From Eubacterium barkeri (GTDB lineage: Bacteria > Bacillota > Clostridia > Eubacteriales > Eubacteriaceae), in the NCBI RefSeq assembly GCF_900107125.1, contig NZ_FNOU01000006.1, positions 62,001 through 126,000 on the forward strand: DNA of 64,000 nt. The letters are read 5' to 3'. The notes under the pieces were generated by a model. It searched no databases. It was not told where the DNA came from and worked only from the letters and a program-made list of their open reading frames with translations. The position numbers and the translations under genes are program-made. Shown piece after piece: positions 7,795 to 17,530 of this stretch (position 1 is its first letter; each line of letters opens with the position of its first letter).

Positions 7795-9000
7795 ATGGGA
7801 AATAATTACAGCGTAGAAATTGAAGCGGCAAAGAATCACTTTGCACAGATCATCGAGGAGCAATTCGCCAGAATCCAGAAGATGAAGGAAGAAAAGGACT
7901 TTGTTGATTTCGCCAATAAGGATCATATTGTCATTGGCGTGTGTGGCGGTGATGGCATTGGACCTTTTATTACAGCTGAAGGCGAAAGGGTTTTAGCCTT
8001 TTTGTTAAAGGATGATGTTGCCTCTGGACGCGTCGAGTTCAAGGAAATTGACGGGTTGACCATTGAAAACCGTGCCGCTTGCGGCAAGGCGATTCCAGAT
8101 GATGTACTGGCTGAGCTGAAGGCCTGTGATGTTATTCTGAAGGGACCGACAACAACCCCGCGGGAAGGGGATGAATGGCCGAACATTGAAAGTGCCAATG
8201 TGGCTATGCGTAAGGAATTGGATCTCTTTGCTAATGTGCGCCCGGTAAGTGTGCCGGAACAGGGGATCGACTGGATGTTCTATCGGGAGAATACTGAAGG
8301 TGGTTACGCCGTTGGCAGTAAGGGCATCCATGTAAATGATGATTTAGCCATTGATTTTACCGTAGCAACCCAGGAGGGCTCTGAACGGATTATTCGTGCC
8401 GCCTTTGATTATGCCCAAAAATCCGGGAAAAATAAGGTAACGGTGGTCACCAAGGCTAACGTCATCAAGACCACGGACGGTAAATTCTTAGATACGGCTA
8501 AGGCCATTGCCAAGGAATACCCGGAAGTGGAAATGGATGACTGGTATATCGATATTATGACGGCTAAACTGGTGGATGAAAAACGCCGGACCCAGTTTAA
8601 GGTTATGGTTCTGCCTAACCTTTATGGGGATATTTTAACGGATGAAGCCGCTGAATTCCAGGGTGGCGTTGGAACCGCCGGATCAGCCAACATCGGCAAA
8701 CGCTATGCCATGTTTGAAGCCATCCATGGCTCAGCACCCCGGATGGTCAAAGAAGGCCGTGGCCAATACGCCGATCCTTGTAGTATGCTCCGGGCGGCGG
8801 GTCTGCTTCTGGAACATATCGGGAAAAATGACGAAGCGAAAAAGCTTCAGATGGCCCTGGATATCTGTGGCTTGTTTGAAAAGAAGCTCGAGTTGACAGG
8901 GCGGGATACTGGTGCAACCGGTGCCGAATATGCCCAATATGTCATGGATACCTTATCCAGAGATGATTTAGAAGCGGTTTATGCTTCTTACCAAAAATAG
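7795..9000 (+). CDS. Isocitrate/isopropylmalate dehydrogenase family protein
   Basis: A 401-residue decarboxylating beta-hydroxyacid dehydrogenase. Family landmarks are GDGIGP near the N terminus, KGPTTTPREG, the substrate-binding arginines in MRKELDLFANVRPV, YRENTEGGY, the catalytic lysine in TKANVIKTTDGKF, the metal-binding aspartates in NLYGDILTDEAAE and HGSAPRM before the cofactor site. The YRENTEGGY segment and chain length favour an isocitrate dehydrogenase role, which would make 2-oxoglutarate for glutamate synthesis, over LeuB or tartrate dehydrogenase; no leu genes are nearby. The ATG at 7795 has GGAGG at good spacing. A terminator follows. Confidence 0.82.
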   Translation: MGNNYSVEIEAAKNHFAQIIEEQFARIQKMKEEKDFVDFANKDHIVIGVCGGDGIGPFITAEGERVLAFLLKDDVASGRVEFKEIDGLTIENRAACGKAIPDDVLAELKACDVILKGPTTTPREGDEWPNIESANVAMRKELDLFANVRPVSVPEQGIDWMFYRENTEGGYAVGSKGIHVNDDLAIDFTVATQEGSERIIRAAFDYAQKSGKNKVTVVTKANVIKTTDGKFLDTAKAIAKEYPEVEMDDWYIDIMTAKLVDEKRRTQFKVMVLPNLYGDILTDEAAEFQGGVGTAGSANIGKRYAMFEAIHGSAPRMVKEGRGQYADPCSMLRAAGLLLEHIGKNDEAKKLQMALDICGLFEKKLELTGRDTGATGAEYAQYVMDTLSRDDLEAVYASYQK

Positions 9001-9031
9001 GGACGAATCGCATGTATTCTTAGGACGAATT

Positions 9032-9063
9032 AAGGCAGCTGCTCCGGTAGCTGCCTTTTTTTA
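9032..9063 (+). terminator. Intrinsic terminator after the dehydrogenase gene
   Basis: A 9-bp stem (9032-9040 with 9049-9057) followed by seven T. Confidence 0.9.
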
Positions 9064-9140
9064 ATTTTCTTTTAAGTAATCAATCCACCTTAAATCAAAA
9101 TTAAAAAAATATAAACTGTAACTTAATTTACATATATTAA

Positions 9141-9169
9141 TTGACAAATTTAGAGGTAGGCTGTATGAT
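9141..9169 (+). promoter_or_regulatory. Promoter of the RHH-like gene and probably clpB
   Basis: TTGACA (9141-9146), a 17-base spacer ending in TG, and TATGAT (9164-9169). No CIRCE or CtsR-type operator is visible here or directly before clpB. Confidence 0.85.
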
Positions 9170-9191
9170 AAGTACATAGTGAGGTGTAGAT

Positions 9192-9830
9192 ATGAAGAAG
9201 AGCGTTTATAGTCTGATGCTGTTTGACGAGATTGTCGAGCAGATCGATCAACTGGCTTATTTAAAGAATACGAACCGATCCCAGCTTATTAATGATATTT
9301 TAGCTGAGCATATTGGGTTAGAAACGCCGGAACAAAAGGTTCAGGCGGTACTAGAATCCCTGGAAGAGAATTTTGAAAACAAACTATCTGTGGGACAGAT
9401 GGTTAAAAACTCCAGTATTCAGTTTGGCAAGAGCCTGAAGTACAAATATCGTCCCAAGGTGCGATACAGCTATGAATTCATCGGAAATGGCGGAACGAAG
9501 TACGCTGTTCTAAAAATTAGCTCCCGTACCCAGTCCCAGGATTTGAATGCCCATTTCCAGGATTTTTTTGATATTATAAAAGGAATTGAGTCATCCCATG
9601 CGGTCACCGATGGTCAATACGGACCAGGGGACACCAACCATAAATTTGTACGGGAGTTTAAAACCAGCGGAGAAGTCACCCGGGATGTGGAGAGCATTAC
9701 TGAAACCTTAACCCGATACCTGCAGATGATTGATTCTGCAATGACCCACTATTTTGCAGATGTTGATTCAGGGGTAAATATTGCTGGAGAACTTGAAGAC
9801 ATCTATACAAGCTATTATAAGAATGAATAA
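9192..9830 (+). CDS. Ribbon-helix-helix-like protein of unknown function
   Basis: A 212-residue protein whose first 45 residues (MKKSVYSLMLFDEIVEQIDQ, then LKNTNRSQLINDILAEHI) look like a ribbon-helix-helix DNA-binding unit: a short strand, a helix, an NRSQ turn and a second helix. The remaining ~165 residues form no domain I know; they are mixed charge, cytoplasmic, with a conserved-looking middle (YRPKVRYSYEFIGNGG). It is 33 bases upstream of clpB and shares its promoter region, so it could regulate the heat-shock gene or itself (inference). A GAGGTG site precedes the ATG. Confidence 0.6.
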   Translation: MKKSVYSLMLFDEIVEQIDQLAYLKNTNRSQLINDILAEHIGLETPEQKVQAVLESLEENFENKLSVGQMVKNSSIQFGKSLKYKYRPKVRYSYEFIGNGGTKYAVLKISSRTQSQDLNAHFQDFFDIIKGIESSHAVTDGQYGPGDTNHKFVREFKTSGEVTRDVESITETLTRYLQMIDSAMTHYFADVDSGVNIAGELEDIYTSYYKNE

Positions 9831-9863
9831 CAAATAAAATGAACACAAAGTGAGGTGTATACT

Positions 9864-12488
9864 ATGGATATGAATATGTTGACTCAAAAATCCATTGAGG
9901 CGGTCAAGGATGCTGAAAAAATTGCCCTTGATCATAATGCGCCGGAAATCGAACCGGACCATCTTTTACTGGCTCTAGTGACCCAGGAAAATGGCGTGGT
10001 CTCCCGGATTTTTGAACGAATGGGAAAATCGACGTACCCCATTATTGAAGAATTAAAGCGGTTGGTGGCGAACAAGCCATCAATGAGTGGGCCCGGCCGG
10101 GAGCCGGGTAAGGTATACATCAGCCGAGACACTGAAAAGGTCCTGAATGAGGCCTATAAAATAGCAAAGAATATGGATGATCAATACATTTCCGTGGAGC
10201 ATATTCTCCTGGGAATGTTTGATTTAGGCAAAAAAAGCCCGGTGGTGGAGCTGTTGGGACGCTATGGCATTACAAAGGCCAGCATCGATACGGTATTAAA
10301 TGAAGTGAGAGGAGGCCAAAAGGTAACCTCGGATCATCCCGAAACCACCTACGAAGCTCTGGCTCAATATGGTCATGATCTGGTTCAGGATTGTATGGAT
10401 AACAAGCTGGACCCTGTCATCGGGCGGGATTCTGAAATTCGCCATACCATTCGGATCTTGTCCCGGAAGACGAAAAATAACCCGGTGCTCATTGGGGAAC
10501 CGGGGGTCGGTAAAACGGCTATCGTCGAGGGATTAGCAGCCCGGATTGTCGCCGGGGATGTCCCTGAAGGTTTGAAGGGCAAGCGCATCATCTCTCTTGA
10601 CTTGGGGGCACTGGTCGCCGGGGCCAAATACCGCGGTGAATTTGAAGAGCGCTTTAAGGCTGTATTGAAGGAAGTTAAAGATTCTGATGGGGAAATCATC
10701 CTCTTTATCGATGAGCTTCACACCATTGTGGGGGCAGGCAAAACAGACGGCGCCATGGATGCCGGCAATATGCTAAAACCTATGCTGGCAAGGGGCGAGC
10801 TCCATTGTATTGGGGCGACGACTCTGGATGAATACCGTCAGTATATTGAAAAAGATCCGGCACTGGAACGTCGGTTCCAGCCAGTTATGGTGGATGAACC
10901 CACCGTTGAAGATACCATCGCCATCCTCCGAGGGCTGAAGGAACGCTATGAAATCTTTCATGGGGTTAAAATTTTAGACAATGCCCTGGTCTCTGCGGCA
11001 GTGCTGTCCAATCGTTATATCTCGGACCGTTTCCTGCCAGACAAGGCCATCGACTTAGTGGATGAGGCCTGCGCCATGATCCGGACGGAAATCGACTCCA
11101 TGCCAGTAGAAATGGACGAGGTTAACCGGAAGATCATCCAAATGGAAATTGAAGAAGCGGCCTTGAAAAAGGATGATGATAAGCTCTCCAAGGAACGCCT
11201 TGAACGGCTCCAAAAGGAATTAGCTGAATACAAGGATGATTTCAATGGCATGAAAATTCAATGGCAAAATGAAAAGGATGCCGTTGAAGAAGTTCAGAAG
11301 GTAAAAGAGGAAATCGATTCGGTTAATCATCAAATTGAAAAGGCCGAACGGGCATACGATCTGGATAAAGCAGCGGAACTGAAGTATGGCAAGCTGCCAG
11401 AGCTAAAGAAAAAGATGGAAGAGTTAGAAGCGCTTGCGGAAAGCAAGGGTGCGGATGACTCTCTGATCCGGGAACGGGTTTCTGAAGAAGAAATTGCAGA
11501 AATTATTTCCAATTGGACGGGTATCCCCCTGAGTAAACTGGTCTCCGGTGAACGGGAAAAACTTCTTAATTTGGAAGAAACCCTGGAGGAACGGGTCATT
11601 GGTCAGGAAGAGCCCATTAAAAAGGTTGTGGATGCCATTATCCGGTCCCGGGCTGGGATAAAGAACCCCAATACCCCCATTGGCTCCTTCCTGTTTTTAG
11701 GACCCACAGGGGTTGGGAAAACCGAGCTGGCTAAGGCTGTGGCGGCCAATCTCTTTGATACAGAAAACAATATGGTCCGTATTGATATGAGTGAATATAT
11801 GGAAAAATTCTCGGTGAGCCGCCTGATTGGGGCACCTCCGGGATATGTAGGGTATGAAGAAGGCGGGCAGCTGACTGAAGCCGTCCGGCGTAAACCCTAT
11901 TCTGTCATCCTTCTGGATGAAATTGAAAAGGCCCACAAGGATGTCTTTAATATTCTGCTCCAGGTACTGGATGATGGTCGAATTACCGATTCCCAGGGCC
12001 GGACGGTGGACTTTAAGAATACCATTATTATTATGACCAGCAATATTGGGTCGGAATTTCTGTTAGAGGGTATTGGGCCGGATGGAGAGATTAAGGAAGA
12101 AACAGAAGATGCCGTGATGTCTTCCCTCAGAAACTATTTTCGGCCGGAATTCCTCAACCGGATCGATGAAATTGTGCTTTACAAGCCATTATCCCGGGAA
12201 TCCATTACCCATATTGTCGATTTGATGATGGTCGAGCTGCAAAAACGTCTGGAGGATAACCGTTTATCGGTGGTTTTAACCGAAGGCGCCAAGGAAGCCA
12301 TTATTGATCAGGGCTACGACCCAAGCTATGGAGCCCGTCCACTGAAACGGTTTATTCAAAAGAACATTGAAACCATGGTGGGCAAGGAAATCATCCGGGG
12401 AAGTCTGGATGAAGGGGATGTATTAACCATTGATTTTAAAGACGGACGCTTTACTGTCATCGATGAAAAAACATCGGCTTCGGAATAA
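9864..12488 (+). CDS. clpB: ATP-dependent disaggregase ClpB
   Basis: An 874-residue Hsp100 protein: ClpN repeats (about 1-145), first AAA+ module with GEPGVGKT near residue 215, the long coiled-coil middle domain (about 405-525), second AAA+ module with GPTGVGKT near 610 and the C-terminal D2-small domain. The M-domain and GAR motif identify ClpB rather than ClpC or ClpA. It dissolves protein aggregates with DnaK. The ATG at 9864 is 6 bases after AGTGAGGTG; a GTG nine bases earlier lies inside that site. dnaK, grpE and hrcA are not in the window, and no CIRCE element precedes it. Confidence 0.95.
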   Translation: MDMNMLTQKSIEAVKDAEKIALDHNAPEIEPDHLLLALVTQENGVVSRIFERMGKSTYPIIEELKRLVANKPSMSGPGREPGKVYISRDTEKVLNEAYKIAKNMDDQYISVEHILLGMFDLGKKSPVVELLGRYGITKASIDTVLNEVRGGQKVTSDHPETTYEALAQYGHDLVQDCMDNKLDPVIGRDSEIRHTIRILSRKTKNNPVLIGEPGVGKTAIVEGLAARIVAGDVPEGLKGKRIISLDLGALVAGAKYRGEFEERFKAVLKEVKDSDGEIILFIDELHTIVGAGKTDGAMDAGNMLKPMLARGELHCIGATTLDEYRQYIEKDPALERRFQPVMVDEPTVEDTIAILRGLKERYEIFHGVKILDNALVSAAVLSNRYISDRFLPDKAIDLVDEACAMIRTEIDSMPVEMDEVNRKIIQMEIEEAALKKDDDKLSKERLERLQKELAEYKDDFNGMKIQWQNEKDAVEEVQKVKEEIDSVNHQIEKAERAYDLDKAAELKYGKLPELKKKMEELEALAESKGADDSLIRERVSEEEIAEIISNWTGIPLSKLVSGEREKLLNLEETLEERVIGQEEPIKKVVDAIIRSRAGIKNPNTPIGSFLFLGPTGVGKTELAKAVAANLFDTENNMVRIDMSEYMEKFSVSRLIGAPPGYVGYEEGGQLTEAVRRKPYSVILLDEIEKAHKDVFNILLQVLDDGRITDSQGRTVDFKNTIIIMTSNIGSEFLLEGIGPDGEIKEETEDAVMSSLRNYFRPEFLNRIDEIVLYKPLSRESITHIVDLMMVELQKRLEDNRLSVVLTEGAKEAIIDQGYDPSYGARPLKRFIQKNIETMVGKEIIRGSLDEGDVLTIDFKDGRFTVIDEKTSASE

Positions 12489-12554
12489 GTTTTAAGCGTA
12501 AAAGCGTTTGGGCTATTGGACGGCTTTGCTAAAAATAACGAAAAGGAAACAGCC

Positions 12555-12806
12555 ATGGGATATTTTGAAGAATACGGCAAGGTAGAAGTGATTTCAAAAA
12601 ACCTGAGGAAAAAAATTATGGCCTATCTTTCCATCCAGGCCCAGTATCAGCATTGCCGTTATTTTGAAATATCCCTGGGGCGTACTGAGTTGGCGGAGTA
12701 TTTATGTGCTGACCGCAGCGCCCTGACCCGGGAACTGGGAAATATGAAGGCGGAGGGCGTGATCGATTTTGAGAAAAGGTCCTTCCGTCTCTTAAAAGAG
12801 CCATGA
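12555..12806 (+). CDS. Headless Crp/Fnr protein: DNA-binding domain only
   Basis: An 83-residue product matching only the C-terminal part of Crp/Fnr regulators: the end of the dimerisation helix (KVEVISKNLRKKIMAYL), then the helix-turn-helix with TELAEYLCADRSALTRELGNMKAEGVI. The cyclic-nucleotide-binding-like sensor domain (about 140 residues) is absent, and only 66 bases separate this start from the clpB stop, so no upstream exon-like remnant can hide there. AAGGAAAC precedes the ATG at 12555. It is either a remnant left by a deletion next to clpB or a working stand-alone HTH. It precedes asrABC, whose relatives are often regulated by Crp/Fnr proteins. Confidence 0.72.
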   Translation: MGYFEEYGKVEVISKNLRKKIMAYLSIQAQYQHCRYFEISLGRTELAEYLCADRSALTRELGNMKAEGVIDFEKRSFRLLKEP

Positions 12807-12852
12807 AAGAGAAACAAAATGTTGCCTGTGCAACATCTTGTTTCTCTTTTTT
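12806..12852 (+). terminator. Long intrinsic terminator after the Crp fragment
   Basis: A stem of about 19 pairs with one mismatch (12806-12825 with 12830-12849), 4-base loop and T-tract separates the Crp fragment from asrA, so asrABC needs its own promoter. Confidence 0.88.
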
Positions 12853-12945
12853 GCGATATACTGTGTGATAAAAGAATTGACTGTTTTTTAACGAAGTAAG
12901 CATGGCATGGTTTAAGAAAACTTAAAAACGTGTAGGAGGTGTGCA

Positions 12946-13965
12946 ATGGGTTTTGTATTGACTCAGGCGGAAATGGACCAATATCTTTCTGACCTGGCAT
13001 CAGATTATCGGATTTTTGCCCCAAGGCGTTATCCCGGGGATGGGATATATTCCGATACGGATATCATCCGTTACGGCGAAGTATCATCGGTATCGGAGAT
13101 TGAATTTGAAGAGAAATCCCTGTATTCATTTAAAGAGGTGCTGCTCCCGGTGATTGAAACTTTATTCTATTTTACCGAGGATAAGGTAACTCTGGCGGAC
13201 GCACCCCAGAAGGGGGCGGTAGTCTTTATACGCAGCTGTGATATTCATGGCCTAAAAGTTCTGGATGCCATGTATTTAGACAATGGCCCCGAGGATTATT
13301 ACTACAAACGCCTTCGGGAGAAGATGAAGATCATCCTTATTGGATGCCCCCATTCCTACGAGAATTGTTTTTGCGTTTCCATGGGGACGAATGAAACCAG
13401 CGATTACGATTTGAGTGTCGATTCCAAGGACGGTGCCTTCCACGTGGATTGTCAAAATGCGCTTTGGCAGAACCGGCTCCTTGAGGATGGCATTCCCCAG
13501 CAGGCGGTTACGCCTGAGTTTGTGTCAGAAAATGCAGTGACCGTGAAAATCCCTGAAAACTTAGATGCACGGGTAGCAGGCAGTGCCCTGTGGAATGATT
13601 ACGACAGCCGGTGTATTGCCTGTGGGCGATGTAACTTTGTCTGTCCCACCTGTACCTGCTTCACCATGCAGGATATGCCCTATACTGAAAACGGTAAGGC
13701 CGGGGAACGCCGGCGGGTGTGGGCCTCCTGTATGGTGGATGGCTTTACCGATGTGGCTGGCGGCGGAAGTTACCGTCAGAAAAACGGTCAGCGGATGCGG
13801 TTCAAGGTCCTCCATAAGGTCCTGGATTTTAAGGCGAAGCATGGCTTTCAGATGTGTGTCGGATGCGGTCGTTGCGATGATGTTTGCCCCGAGTATATTT
13901 CCTTTTCCCATGGGATTAATGGCCTTGAGCAAGCCATGAAGGAGGTAAGTAGTAATGAAGAATAA
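12946..13965 (+). CDS. asrA: Anaerobic sulfite reductase subunit A
   Basis: A 339-residue electron-transfer subunit of the AsrABC dissimilatory-type sulfite reductase that reduces sulfite to sulfide with NADH. Two [4Fe-4S] ferredoxin motifs stand in the C-terminal half: CIACGRCNFVCPTC with TC following, and CVGCGRCDDVCPEY. The N-terminal half is the family's own domain (RSCDIHGLKVLDAM). AGGAGGTG precedes the start. It overlaps asrB by 11 bases and the operon continues to asrC. No clear promoter consensus is visible in the 90 bases upstream. Confidence 0.93.
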   Translation: MGFVLTQAEMDQYLSDLASDYRIFAPRRYPGDGIYSDTDIIRYGEVSSVSEIEFEEKSLYSFKEVLLPVIETLFYFTEDKVTLADAPQKGAVVFIRSCDIHGLKVLDAMYLDNGPEDYYYKRLREKMKIILIGCPHSYENCFCVSMGTNETSDYDLSVDSKDGAFHVDCQNALWQNRLLEDGIPQQAVTPEFVSENAVTVKIPENLDARVAGSALWNDYDSRCIACGRCNFVCPTCTCFTMQDMPYTENGKAGERRRVWASCMVDGFTDVAGGGSYRQKNGQRMRFKVLHKVLDFKAKHGFQMCVGCGRCDDVCPEYISFSHGINGLEQAMKEVSSNEE

Positions 13966-14749
13966 TCATTATATTCCATTTCCATCAAAGGTATTGGCCA
14001 TTTCAAAACATACGGATATTGAATATACTTTCAGGATGGCTTATGTGGGGGATGTTCGCCCCGGGCAGTTTTTTGAGGTGTCCATTCCGAAATATGGTGA
14101 AGCCCCCATTTCGGTCAGCGGCATTGGCTCTGATTATGTGGACCTCACCATCCGGCGGGTTGGCCGGGTGACCGACGAGGTCTTTGAATATTACACCGGG
14201 CGAACCCTGTTCCTCAGGGGACCCTACGGCAATGGCTTTGATGTCTCGGATTATGCGGGTAAAGAAATTGTTGTGATGGCTGGGGGAACAGGATTATCTC
14301 CAGTTCGGGGCGTGGTAGAGTATTTCGCGGAGCACCCTGAAAAACGTCAGGGGATGACTCTGATTTGCGGCTTTAAAACCCCAAGTGATACGTTGTTTCG
14401 GTCTGATATTGAAAAATGGCAGAAAACCATGGATGTCATACTGACCGTGGACTGTGCCGAGGGAGATACGGCCTGTCAGGTTGGGCTGGTGACAGAGTTT
14501 ATCCCGAAAATCAAATTGAAGAATCCCCGGACAGCAGTGGCCATTGTGGTGGGCCCTCCGGCAATGATGCGTTTTTCAGTCCAGGGACTGTTGGGCATTG
14601 GCCTTCAGGAAGAAAATATCTGGATATCCCAGGAGCGAAAAATGTGTTGTGGATTAGGAAAATGTGGCCATTGCCGCATTGGTGAAGCCTATGTCTGCCT
14701 GGATGGACCGGTGTTCAAGTACACCATCGGAAAAAATTTGGTGGACTAG
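13955..14749 (+). CDS. asrB: Anaerobic sulfite reductase subunit B
   Basis: A 264-residue ferredoxin-NADP reductase-like subunit. The N-terminal half is the flavin-binding barrel, GGTGLSPVRGVVEYF starts the nucleotide-binding half and VVGPPAMMRF is near its end. The C-terminal cluster MCCGLGKCGHCRIG plus a later cysteine is the [2Fe-2S] motif of dihydroorotate dehydrogenase PyrK-like proteins. It takes electrons from NADH and passes them through AsrA to the siroheme in AsrC. Its start lies 11 bases within asrA. Confidence 0.93.
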   Translation: MKNNHYIPFPSKVLAISKHTDIEYTFRMAYVGDVRPGQFFEVSIPKYGEAPISVSGIGSDYVDLTIRRVGRVTDEVFEYYTGRTLFLRGPYGNGFDVSDYAGKEIVVMAGGTGLSPVRGVVEYFAEHPEKRQGMTLICGFKTPSDTLFRSDIEKWQKTMDVILTVDCAEGDTACQVGLVTEFIPKIKLKNPRTAVAIVVGPPAMMRFSVQGLLGIGLQEENIWISQERKMCCGLGKCGHCRIGEAYVCLDGPVFKYTIGKNLVD

Positions 14750-14762
14750 GAAGGAATGCATC

Positions 14763-15725
14763 ATGGATATTAATACAAAGAAGCTTAAAAAGAATGCCTT
14801 TCGTGTCACAAAAAAAAGAGGGATTGCGGCTTCCCGGATTCGGGTTCCTGGTGGTCATATAGAGGCAAAATACCTTGGGGATATCCAGAGAATTGCCCAG
14901 GAGTACGGGGATGGCGGGGTCCATCTCACCAGTCGTCAGGGATTTGAAATTACCGGTATCCCCTTTGACAAGATGCCTGAGGTCAATCAAGCCCTTCAGG
15001 ATCTCATCGATGGGCTCGAGATTAATCAGGAGGAAGTTCTGGGGGGATATCCAGCAGCAGGTACCCGAAATATTGTGGCCTGTATTGGGAATAAGGTCTG
15101 TCCCTATGCCTGCTACGATACAACGGCCCTGGCCAGGAAAATCGAAAAGGCTATTTTCCCCAATGATTTACATTTCAAGGTAGCGGTAACGGGCTGCCCC
15201 AACGATTGTGTGAAAGTTCGAATGCACGATTTTGGCATCATGGGGATGACAGAGCCCCAATTTGATTCGACCCGCTGCGTGAGTTGTGGGGCTTGTATCA
15301 AAGCCTGTAAACGGAAATCTGCGGATGTTTTAACCCCCATTAATTTCCAGCCCCGGCGGGATGCAGACCACTGCATTGGCTGCGGGGAATGTGTATTGGC
15401 CTGTCCCAATGTCGCCTGGACTCGGAGTTCTGAAAAATACTACCGCCTGACCCTCTTTGGCCGGACGGGGAAGAAAAATCCCCGGATGGGCCAGGACTTT
15501 ATCAAATGGGCGGATGCAGAAAGTATTGTGAAAATCATCCTCAATACCTACGACTATGTTAAAGAATACATCGACCCCACCTCCCCGGGCGGGAAGGAAC
15601 ATATCGGCTATATTGTCGATCGTACCGGCTTTGAAGAATTTAAAAAATGGGCGCTGCAGGATGTCCATATGCCGGAAAAGGCAGAAATCTTCACTCCGGT
15701 GTATTGGAATGGGATTAAGTACTAA
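14763..15725 (+). CDS. asrC: Anaerobic sulfite reductase subunit C, siroheme protein
   Basis: A 320-residue catalytic subunit with nitrite/sulfite reductase folds. The siroheme-[4Fe-4S] cysteines lie in CIGNKVCPYAC and VAVTGCPNDC, and an inserted ferredoxin domain carries CVSCGACIKAC and CIGCGECVLAC. It performs the six-electron reduction of sulfite to sulfide. The ATG at 14763 follows GGAAGGA; earlier in-frame codons fall inside asrB and add non-family residues. A terminator follows after the stop. Confidence 0.93.
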   Translation: MDINTKKLKKNAFRVTKKRGIAASRIRVPGGHIEAKYLGDIQRIAQEYGDGGVHLTSRQGFEITGIPFDKMPEVNQALQDLIDGLEINQEEVLGGYPAAGTRNIVACIGNKVCPYACYDTTALARKIEKAIFPNDLHFKVAVTGCPNDCVKVRMHDFGIMGMTEPQFDSTRCVSCGACIKACKRKSADVLTPINFQPRRDADHCIGCGECVLACPNVAWTRSSEKYYRLTLFGRTGKKNPRMGQDFIKWADAESIVKIILNTYDYVKEYIDPTSPGGKEHIGYIVDRTGFEEFKKWALQDVHMPEKAEIFTPVYWNGIKY

Positions 15726-15745
15726 TGGATTATTTTGATGGACTT

Positions 15746-15780
15746 AACCGGAACTCAGGAATGGGTTCCGGTTTTTTTCT
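15746..15780 (+). terminator. asrABC terminator, overlapping the end of the opposing gene
   Basis: A 9-bp stem (15746-15754 with 15765-15773) followed by seven T. The right arm and T-tract lie inside the last codons of the convergent hydrolase gene. Confidence 0.85.
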
Positions 15781-16633
15781 TTTTCTTCTTATTCATCTCC
15801 TGGACATGGGCCTTGGCATCCTTGGCGGCAAAGGTGAGGCCAATGGTGGCGTTTTGCATGGCCACCAGAATGGGGTTTCGTTTTCGGCGTCTGCGGATCT
15901 GGCCCCGGGCATCTAAAAAACGATTGGGCTTATGGTTTTGGTTAGGGTCCATGCTGCCCTTATCCACCACGATACGCTCCCCAGCCACACTGTTTAAGAG
16001 CACATTGACCATATCATAGGCCCCCTCGTAGGCCGTTATTTTATGTTGATAGGCGTTTATCCCGTCATTGTATTTTTCCACAAATTCGGCGGAGAAGCCG
16101 GGAGCATTAAAGGTGAGGCATCGGTCGATGGTGTTGCCCTCTAAAATCGTAATGTATTGGGCACAATTGCCACCCTTTGAGTGTCCGGCCAGATCGTAGG
16201 TTTTAAAATGGTACTCCCGGTCCATGCGGTGCTTAAAGGCCAGGGCGCTGGCCTGCTGGGGTGTATCGGGCACAAAGCCCCCTCGGTAATTATCAATCCA
16301 TCCCCCAAGGCTGACGGTTCCACGGAAGGTTAAAACCCCCCGTTCCCGGGTTTCATCGCTAAAGCACAGGCTATGAAGGCCGTTATAGGGGCGGTCGATG
16401 GAGGCTAAGATGTGCAGACCCATCAGCTGCTCATCCTGCTGAATACGGCTGAGGGATTCCTGCCACTCCCTGGGGGACATGGCAGCATCCCCATCAAGGT
16501 ATTTCACTCGATCTGCGTGAAAATTTACCATACTGGCAACCGTCAGACACGGGACGTTTTCAGGGGGGACGGGGAGTGCAAGGGCTGTTATTTGACTTAA
16601 TAAATTGAGTTGGCTGTGTGAGAGTGGTTTCAT
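15755..16633 (-). CDS. Mbeg1-like (DUF2974) alpha/beta hydrolase
   Basis: A 292-residue predicted hydrolase. The nucleophile elbow is GHSKGGNCA near residue 165, after FRGT (oxyanion region), with an aspartate in YDMVN and a late histidine as possible triad members. This is the DUF2974/Mbeg1-like lipase group. There is no signal peptide. The C terminus is strongly basic (RRRRKR, then six lysines in a row); the lysine run is encoded by the T-tract of the asrABC terminator on the other strand. Its start overlaps the stop of the membrane protein gene before it (ATGA), so it is the last gene of a three-gene operon. Confidence 0.75.
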   Translation of the reverse strand: MKPLSHSQLNLLSQITALALPVPPENVPCLTVASMVNFHADRVKYLDGDAAMSPREWQESLSRIQQDEQLMGLHILASIDRPYNGLHSLCFSDETRERGVLTFRGTVSLGGWIDNYRGGFVPDTPQQASALAFKHRMDREYHFKTYDLAGHSKGGNCAQYITILEGNTIDRCLTFNAPGFSAEFVEKYNDGINAYQHKITAYEGAYDMVNVLLNSVAGERIVVDKGSMDPNQNHKPNRFLDARGQIRRRRKRNPILVAMQNATIGLTFAAKDAKAHVQEMNKKKKKKTGTHS

Positions 16634-17529
16634 CGTTCCTTGGTATGGTCCTTTTTCTTTAGTTTTAACAATTGCTTTTTTGCTTTTCGAAGGTGCTTGT
16701 TCCGGGTCATAGCACTGCGGTAAACTTCGGTGGCTTTGGCATCAACCTGGGATTTAAGGGCGGGAAAAGCTCCGAGCAGACGGCGATGAGCATAGCGGTG
16801 GAGACCCTTTTTTTCCCGAAGGTTTTCTGCAAAATGATTGAGACGCATTTCCAAATCATCCAGACTGGCCGCCGCATTGCTCCGAAGGGCATCGGCGGCC
16901 TTTCGGGTATCTCCCAGCTTTTCAGAGAACTGGGTCATTGTGCTGACGCCCAGATCCCTTAAATCAGAGATCACAATATCTGCCAGCTCCGAGACATGAT
17001 AAATCTTATTTTTCAAATCGATGGTCTCAATGGTGGAAATCACGAGATCAATGAGCATCAGGCACACCAGGACACTGGCCATGATAAGGACGGCCATGGT
17101 GGGAAGCCCATTGAGAAAATCAGCGGTAAGGGGATGGATGATGTACAAAAGCACAACGGACATGATGCCGAAAAGCACAGAGTTTTTGAGACAAATGCGG
17201 CCCCTTAGGTTAAACCGGCAGCTTGAATAGTCCCACCAGGTGGCATGAAAGAGCTTTTCCATACCCCAGCTTGTCAGGTACTCTAAAGTAGAGGTCGATC
17301 CCACCCCAACGATAAAAACAAAAATGGGATTGGTTAAAAAAGGAGTTAGAAGAAAAATCAGGATAATGGCCCCAACCCCATAAATGGGACAATAAGGGCC
17401 AATTAAAAAGCCGCGATTCACAAATTTCTTTTGGGGAATTGAACAATAAACAACCTCGCTGCACCATCCAAGTACGGCATAAAAAAAGAAGTATAAAAAG
17501 AGCAGGCTGAGATTATAGTCCGTTTCCAT
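16630..17529 (-). CDS. Putative ABC-transporter type IV (PF06541-like) membrane protein with basic C-terminal tail
   Basis: A 299-residue protein. The first ~165 residues have about five hydrophobic segments and the family pattern FFFYAVLGWCSEVVYC, GFLIGPYCPIYG and WDYS of the CmpB-like putative ABC-transporter type IV family. The last ~120 residues form a soluble, helical, increasingly basic tail (LRKAKKQLLKLKKKD). Function is unknown in the family. It is one base after the exonuclease gene and overlaps the hydrolase gene by 4 bases, so all three are translationally coupled. Confidence 0.78.
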   Translation of the reverse strand: METDYNLSLLFLYFFFYAVLGWCSEVVYCSIPQKKFVNRGFLIGPYCPIYGVGAIILIFLLTPFLTNPIFVFIVGVGSTSTLEYLTSWGMEKLFHATWWDYSSCRFNLRGRICLKNSVLFGIMSVVLLYIIHPLTADFLNGLPTMAVLIMASVLVCLMLIDLVISTIETIDLKNKIYHVSELADIVISDLRDLGVSTMTQFSEKLGDTRKAADALRSNAAASLDDLEMRLNHFAENLREKKGLHRYAHRRLLGAFPALKSQVDAKATEVYRSAMTRNKHLRKAKKQLLKLKKKDHTKER

Positions 17530-17530
17530 A

